Shown piece by piece: positions 25,399 through 28,659 of a stretch of DNA of 28,659 bases (position 1 is the first letter of the stretch; each line of letters opens with the position of its first letter). The stretch lies in the NCBI GenBank assembly GCA_946480715.1, contig CAMLKK010000033.1:1-28659 (forward strand). Direction: 5' to 3'. The stretch comes from an uncultured Bacteriovorax sp. (GTDB lineage Bacteria > Bdellovibrionota > Bacteriovoracia > Bacteriovoracales > Bacteriovoracaceae). Made by a program: the position numbers and the translations under genes. The notes below the pieces were generated by a model, which did no database searches, was not told where the DNA came from, and worked only from the letters and a program-made list of their open reading frames with translations.

Positions 25399-25409
25399 AA
25401 TTTTATTTT
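25381..25409 (+). promoter_or_regulatory. Candidate promoter of the exported protein at 25439
   Basis: TTGACG (25381-25386), 17 nt and TATTTT (25404-25409) lie 29 nt upstream of the ATG, followed by an AGGAGA ribosome site (25429-25434). The -35 hexamer lies inside the palindrome 25375-25398, so a repressor bound there would block it. Confidence 0.5.
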
Positions 25410-25438
25410 TTCCACCATCACTTATTTTAGGAGAAATT

Positions 25439-25957
25439 ATGAAATTGTTTTCTACACTCGCGCTAATCGCACTCACTTCAACAGCAGCTCACGCTGAAAC
25501 TGATCTTCAGATTCCAGGTGAGAAATGGTTAGGAAAATTTACGGGCTACATCTGCTCAACAGTAGGTGGAAAAGTAGAGGCGCCTCAAGTTTACAAAACA
25601 CTAAACGTAAAATTCGAAAACGTTGTAACTGATGCAACTCTAGACAACGGTGTCCTTAAAGCAACTTTCGAAGTAAACGGAAATGTTTGTCGTTACAGCG
25701 CGATCATGCTCGCAGACAACACAGCTCAAACAATCACAATGCTTGAATCAAAAGCGTACTCAAACACTGAAGGGGTAGACTGCTCTGAAGGAAAAGCAAT
25801 CCTCGACACTCAATTTGCACCAGTGAACAAGTATTACTACTACGGTCACCCTCACAATATGGCATTGATGGTTGAATCAACTGATGCAGAAGCGATCTGC
25901 GGCGCAGGCGCTACTTCATTCGGCGTAAATTTTGTTGTTGCTGGAAGAATTAAGTAA
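25439..25957 (+). CDS. Exported protein of unknown function, probably well expressed
   Basis: The signal peptide MKLFSTLALIALTSTAAHA is followed by about 153 residues with an alternating, beta-rich pattern, four cysteines (YICST, NVCRYS, VDCSEG, AICGAG) that could form two disulphides, and a YYYYGHPHN segment near residue 123. The family is not recognised. Codon choice (AAC, TTC, GTA/GTT, CGT, many GCA/GCT) looks more biased than that of neighbours, and the AGGAGA site is strong, both hints of high expression. The gene is divergent from the siderophore operon with a palindrome over its promoter, so iron-linked control is possible but unproven. Its 3' end overlaps the convergent metalloprotease-like gene by 8 nt. 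Confidence 0.75.
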   Translation: MKLFSTLALIALTSTAAHAETDLQIPGEKWLGKFTGYICSTVGGKVEAPQVYKTLNVKFENVVTDATLDNGVLKATFEVNGNVCRYSAIMLADNTAQTITMLESKAYSNTEGVDCSEGKAILDTQFAPVNKYYYYGHPHNMALMVESTDAEAICGAGATSFGVNFVVAGRIK

Positions 25958-27038
25958 GTAAGAAAGTTCCCTTAGAATTTTTGAGGCCGGGCTTAATCGA
26001 AAGATTTCGCCCGCTCTCAACTCCTGCCGCATTTGCGCCCGCATGATTAAGGCCCCCTGATAATGAACTATGACCAATGCGTGAATACACAATCGAAAGT
26101 TTGCGCGAGAGATTTTTTTCTATGAGCACGAGATCAGTTGAATTGGCCGAAGCTTTTTTCTGAGCTTCAATTTTTTCCACGTAACCTCGAGAAACTCCTC
26201 GGAAGAATGAGTTTTTTGCGGCCACTGATTTGAACTCAGGATTTTCTTTTTTAGCGGCCTTCCACATGACTTCTAGTTCGCGATCTAAAAAAGTGGCAAC
26301 ATATTCAGCAAGCTCAACTGAAGTTTTATCACCAATCACTTCGAGATAAAAAATTCCTTTCCCATGATTGAAAACGGGAGAGACGTAGAATGTACGGAGG
26401 ATTTCATAAATCGCAACGTGTTTAGTTTGTTTGCGAGAGGCTTCGATAACTCTTTTTACGTAGACAGTTTCTTCTTCGGAAGAAATATTTTTTGTCAGAT
26501 CAAGGTTGTGTTCAAGCAAAAGTTGATTGGCCTTTAAAGTGGCCGCTTCCGCTTCATGCACATTATCTGATGAAGACAACGCTAAAAGTTTTTTCAGACG
26601 AGCAAGAAGTTTTTCTGTTTTTAAATCGCCTTCAATAGCATCATTTTCTAAAACAATGTTTGCATAGGCGAGTTCGACTTCATCATCCCAATTGTACTGG
26701 CGACAAATTTCTTTGAACTCCATCCCATGCATGACTCGTCCACCGAACACAATGTGTGCGATGAAGTGAGCAAGTTCGTGGCGAATAACATTTTTAAGAA
26801 CGTGATCTTTAGCGAGATACATGAGCTTTTTTGAAAGTCCAAGCTCGTATGTCCTTCCATCGAAATAACCTAAGCGCGAGTTATCTTCGAAGACAACGAT
26901 GTTCAGTGGATAGTAGTAGCGACCATAAAGGACTCGCGACTTTTCCATCTTGAGACCCATTTCAGATGCGACAATTTCTCGCACGTATGAGCGTACGCGG
27001 GAAATAAAAGTCTTAATGGTTTCAGAATATAAAATCAT
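25950..27038 (-). CDS. SprT-like zinc metallopeptidase fused to DUF2786 domain
   Basis: From the ATG at 27038 the product has 362 residues. A SprT-like zinc site is visible as RHELAHFIAH (86-95; HELAH at 87-91) with the third-ligand histidine in MHGMEF (H104). Residues about 143-181 (EKLLARLKKLLALSSSD, HEAEAATLKANQLLLEHNLDL) match the DUF2786 pattern, followed by about 150 residues with a predicted helical middle. The C-terminal 50 residues are basic and Gly/Ser-rich. A TTG at 27065 would add nine residues, but neither start has a good ribosome site. SprT/Spartan proteins cleave DNA-bound proteins; DUF2786 proteins occur mostly in phage and bacterial genomes with no settled role. There is no signal peptide, so it is cytoplasmic. 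Confidence 0.82.
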   Translation of the reverse strand: MILYSETIKTFISRVRSYVREIVASEMGLKMEKSRVLYGRYYYPLNIVVFEDNSRLGYFDGRTYELGLSKKLMYLAKDHVLKNVIRHELAHFIAHIVFGGRVMHGMEFKEICRQYNWDDEVELAYANIVLENDAIEGDLKTEKLLARLKKLLALSSSDNVHEAEAATLKANQLLLEHNLDLTKNISSEEETVYVKRVIEASRKQTKHVAIYEILRTFYVSPVFNHGKGIFYLEVIGDKTSVELAEYVATFLDRELEVMWKAAKKENPEFKSVAAKNSFFRGVSRGYVEKIEAQKKASANSTDLVLIEKNLSRKLSIVYSRIGHSSLSGGLNHAGANAAGVESGRNLSIKPGLKNSKGTFLLT

Positions 27039-27125
27039 CTTTTCGGGACAATAGTTAGAGAGCAAATTAATGTTGCCAGGTCTTATGACCGACCAGAATT
27101 ATACAGAACTTTGAAGGGGTTGGTT

Positions 27126-27659
27126 ATGAAATTTTCAGTGCTATTTATGTCATTCATTGTAGTTAGCTCGGCGGGCGCACGTGAGATGACGGAAAACTGG
27201 TCCAAAGCGGCCACAGCACCCCTCCCAGAGCTGGAAAGCGGGGTAAAACTCAATCGCCCAGTTGAATGTGAAAGTGAATGCGATAAAACAAAATTAGAAG
27301 GAATGCTTGAATATCGAAAGGCGCTTATAAAAGATCTTTATAAACTAAAAGGTCAGCACACTGAGGCCTTTGAAAATGGTGATATGAAAAAAGCTAAAGA
27401 GCTGGAGCAAACATTTCAATTAGCGACCATTCGTTATTTAGAAGTTCATAGCAAAGTGCTTGAAGAAATGGTTGCACAAGATGCGGAGGAAGTTGGGCAG
27501 CTGAAAGGAGCACTCGCTAAGTGTTCGACAGAAAAACCTCAACCTAAAGTTGTTGATGACACCAATCGTGGGCTCTTAGATACAATGAAAAACATTTTCA
27601 ATTTTGATAAGAAAGGCGCCCCGGCCCCAATCATAGACCGGTCGACAACTTCAAAATAA
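27126..27659 (+). CDS. Exported coiled-coil protein of unknown function
   Basis: The start at 27126 gives MKFSVLFMSFIVVSSAGA, a signal peptide, with AAGGGG six bases before the ATG; a TTG at 27111 would add five residues ahead of the signal. The mature part (about 159 residues) begins with a Pro-rich stretch and a C-x3-C pair (PVECESECDK). A charged helical region follows at about 55-125 (LEYRKALIKDLYKLKG, MKKAKELEQTFQLATIRYLEVHSKVLEEMV) that should form a coiled coil. The tail is disordered. No family is recognised. It ends 4 nt from the convergent small gene. Confidence 0.7.
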   Translation: MKFSVLFMSFIVVSSAGAREMTENWSKAATAPLPELESGVKLNRPVECESECDKTKLEGMLEYRKALIKDLYKLKGQHTEAFENGDMKKAKELEQTFQLATIRYLEVHSKVLEEMVAQDAEEVGQLKGALAKCSTEKPQPKVVDDTNRGLLDTMKNIFNFDKKGAPAPIIDRSTTSK

Positions 27660-27663
27660 AAAA

Positions 27664-27942
27664 TTAATTAACGGCCTTCACCTTACAAGTCTTAGCGTCC
27701 ATGATCGCAGACATGAGAGTTTTTTCTCCAGTCTCAAGATCCGTCACTAGAACAACATGGATGGCCTCATTGCCTGAAAGATAAGGTTTATATTTAGCAG
27801 AAAGCGAGATGGATGCGTCTGGTGACTCAAAAGTATAGCGCTCATAAATAGCGAGGTGGGCTTCCGATTTACAAGGAACTTTATCGTTAGCGAGTAGTTG
27901 AGCAGAAGCAAGCAAGGCAAGTAGAGCGATTGTAGTTTTCAT
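27664..27942 (-). CDS. Small exported protein of unknown function
   Basis: The 92-residue product begins MKTTIALLALLASAQLLA, a signal peptide, leaving about 74 mature residues with two cysteines (VPCKSE and KTCKV) that could be disulphide-bonded. The mature sequence looks beta-rich. AAGGA lies six nt before the ATG. It converges with the coiled-coil gene, leaving 4 nt between stops. No family can be assigned. Confidence 0.65.
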   Translation of the reverse strand: MKTTIALLALLASAQLLANDKVPCKSEAHLAIYERYTFESPDASISLSAKYKPYLSGNEAIHVVLVTDLETGEKTLMSAIMDAKTCKVKAVN

Positions 27943-28020
27943 AGCATTCCTTGAGAAAAAGTGATGCTGGAATTATAGATGATTTGGGAAAGCGATAGGC
28001 GAGTATTGAAAAAATTACAC

Positions 28021-28047
28021 AAAAAAAGGGCCTCAAGAGAGGCCCTT
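28021..28047 (-). terminator. Rho-independent terminator of sdhB
   Basis: On the minus strand GGGCCTC-TCTT-GAGGCCC (28045-28028) is followed by seven T (28027-28021), 8 nt after the sdhB stop at 28055. The stem core is the same as that of the terminator at 8674-8706. Confidence 0.92.
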
Positions 28048-28054
28048 ATTTATT

Positions 28055-28659
28055 TTAAGCTTTACGACCTTTTAAAAGTCCTGAGAAAACTTCGCGGTTC
28101 ATACGCGCGATGTTTTCAATCTTGATTCCTTTCGGACACTGAGCTTCACACTCAGCTTCGTTCGTACAATTTCCGAATCCAAGTTCGTCCATCTTCTGAA
28201 CCATTGCTACTGCGCGAGCTTCTGATTCAACTTGTCCTTGTGGCAACAGTGCAAGTTGAGAAATTTTCGCTGAAACGAAAAGCATAGCAGATGCATTTTT
28301 ACAGCTTGCTACACAGGCACCACAACCAATACAAGCAGCAGCGTCCATAGCGAGTTCTGCATTTTCTTGACCGATAAGAATCGCGTTTGCATCCGGAGCG
28401 TTTCCAGTGTTCACGTTAACGAATCCACCAGCGGCCATGATGTCATCGAAGGCCGTACGATCAACCATTAAATCTTTTACCACTGGAAATGCTTTTGCTC
28501 TCCATGGTTCAATCACGATCTCGTCGCCATTTTTGAATTTTCTCATGTGCAGCTGACACGTTGTCGTGTTTGCTTGCGGACCATGTGCTTGTCCATTGAT
28601 CATAAGTGAACACATTCCACAAATACCTTCGCGGCAGTCGTGATCGAATGCGATTTGAT
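28055..28659 (-). CDS. sdhB: Succinate dehydrogenase/fumarate reductase iron-sulphur subunit, 5' end beyond window
   Basis: The open frame continues past the window end, so only about the last 200 residues are seen. The [2Fe-2S] ligands appear at [18 protein letters not shown], with a further cysteine in TTTCQLHM. The second ferredoxin part shows [13 protein letters not shown] and CEAQCPKGI, giving the ligands for the [4Fe-4S] and [3Fe-4S] clusters. The stretch [16 protein letters not shown] and the style of the C-terminus fit the non-mitochondrial type-B SdhB of deltaproteobacteria, Bdellovibrionota and Bacteroidota. It passes electrons from SdhA to the membrane anchor in respiration. As the last gene it is closed by a strong terminator; sdhA and sdhC would lie upstream, outside the window. 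Confidence 0.93.
   Translation of the reverse strand, partial: QIAFDHDCREGICGMCSLMINGQAHGPQANTTTCQLHMRKFKNGDEIVIEPWRAKAFPVVKDLMVDRTAFDDIMAAGGFVNVNTGNAPDANAILIGQENAELAMDAAACIGCGACVASCKNASAMLFVSAKISQLALLPQGQVESEARAVAMVQKMDELGFGNCTNEAECEAQCPKGIKIENIARMNREVFSGLLKGRKA

Noticed and set aside
25336..25438. Fur box ahead of the siderophore operon
   Set aside because: I looked for GATAAT/ATTATC-type repeats and found none; the only dyad has unrelated half-sites. A diverged Fur site is not excluded.
1..28659. Prophage, CRISPR array, defence island, tRNA or rRNA genes
   Set aside because: No regular direct repeats, integrase, capsid, Cas or restriction genes, and no tRNA-like cloverleaf were recognised; the only mobile-element-like gene is the Y1 transposase.

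Overview
The window is 28.7 kb of compact bacterial chromosome with about 40 % G+C as judged by eye. It carries a gram-negative envelope gene set: a TonB-dependent receptor, TonB, signal peptides, a lipoprotein, a Tat substrate and a probable outer-membrane barrel. Secreted papain-like peptidases, many small exported unknowns, an FHA membrane protein and a deltaproteobacteria/Bdellovibrionota-style SdhB make a Bdellovibrionota (Bacteriovoracales-like) host my best guess. This is inference, since no rRNA or other marker gene is present. No tRNA, rRNA or CRISPR was seen, and no stretch over 300 bases lacks a gene.

Positions 1-4321 (minus strand) hold a tightly overlapping run: an FHA-domain membrane protein, tRNA-guanine transglycosylase (tgt), and a Tat-exported FAD oxidoreductase cut by the window start. 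Positions 4412-8675 hold an outer-membrane-type protein with a strong terminator, a DEAD-box helicase coupled to a small lipoprotein, a group III truncated haemoglobin (minus strand), and an exported unknown ending in a bidirectional terminator. Positions 8730-11019 hold dksA, a pair of uncharacterised overlapping genes (one with a zinc ribbon), and queE, which makes the deazaguanine precursor of the base inserted by Tgt. Positions 11109-14625 hold a tandem pair of secreted papain-family peptidases and a GNAT acetyltransferase, followed by a solitary HUH/Y1 transposase-like gene on the minus strand.

Positions 15370-25335 are the most coherent system: tonB, convergent with a six-gene minus-strand operon. 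In transcription order the operon encodes an MFS exporter, an IucA-type NIS synthetase fused to an IucB-type acetyltransferase, an IucC-type NIS synthetase, an IucD-type N-hydroxylase, a TonB-dependent receptor and a siderophore-interacting ferric reductase. Neighbouring genes overlap by 1-4 nt or lie 2-3 nt apart. Together they could make, export, re-import and reduce a citrate-based dihydroxamate siderophore of the aerobactin/schizokinen/arthrobactin kind.

Positions 25375-28659 hold an operator-like palindrome in the divergent promoter region, a likely well-expressed exported protein, a SprT-like/DUF2786 protein, two small exported unknowns, and the 3' part of sdhB with its terminator.
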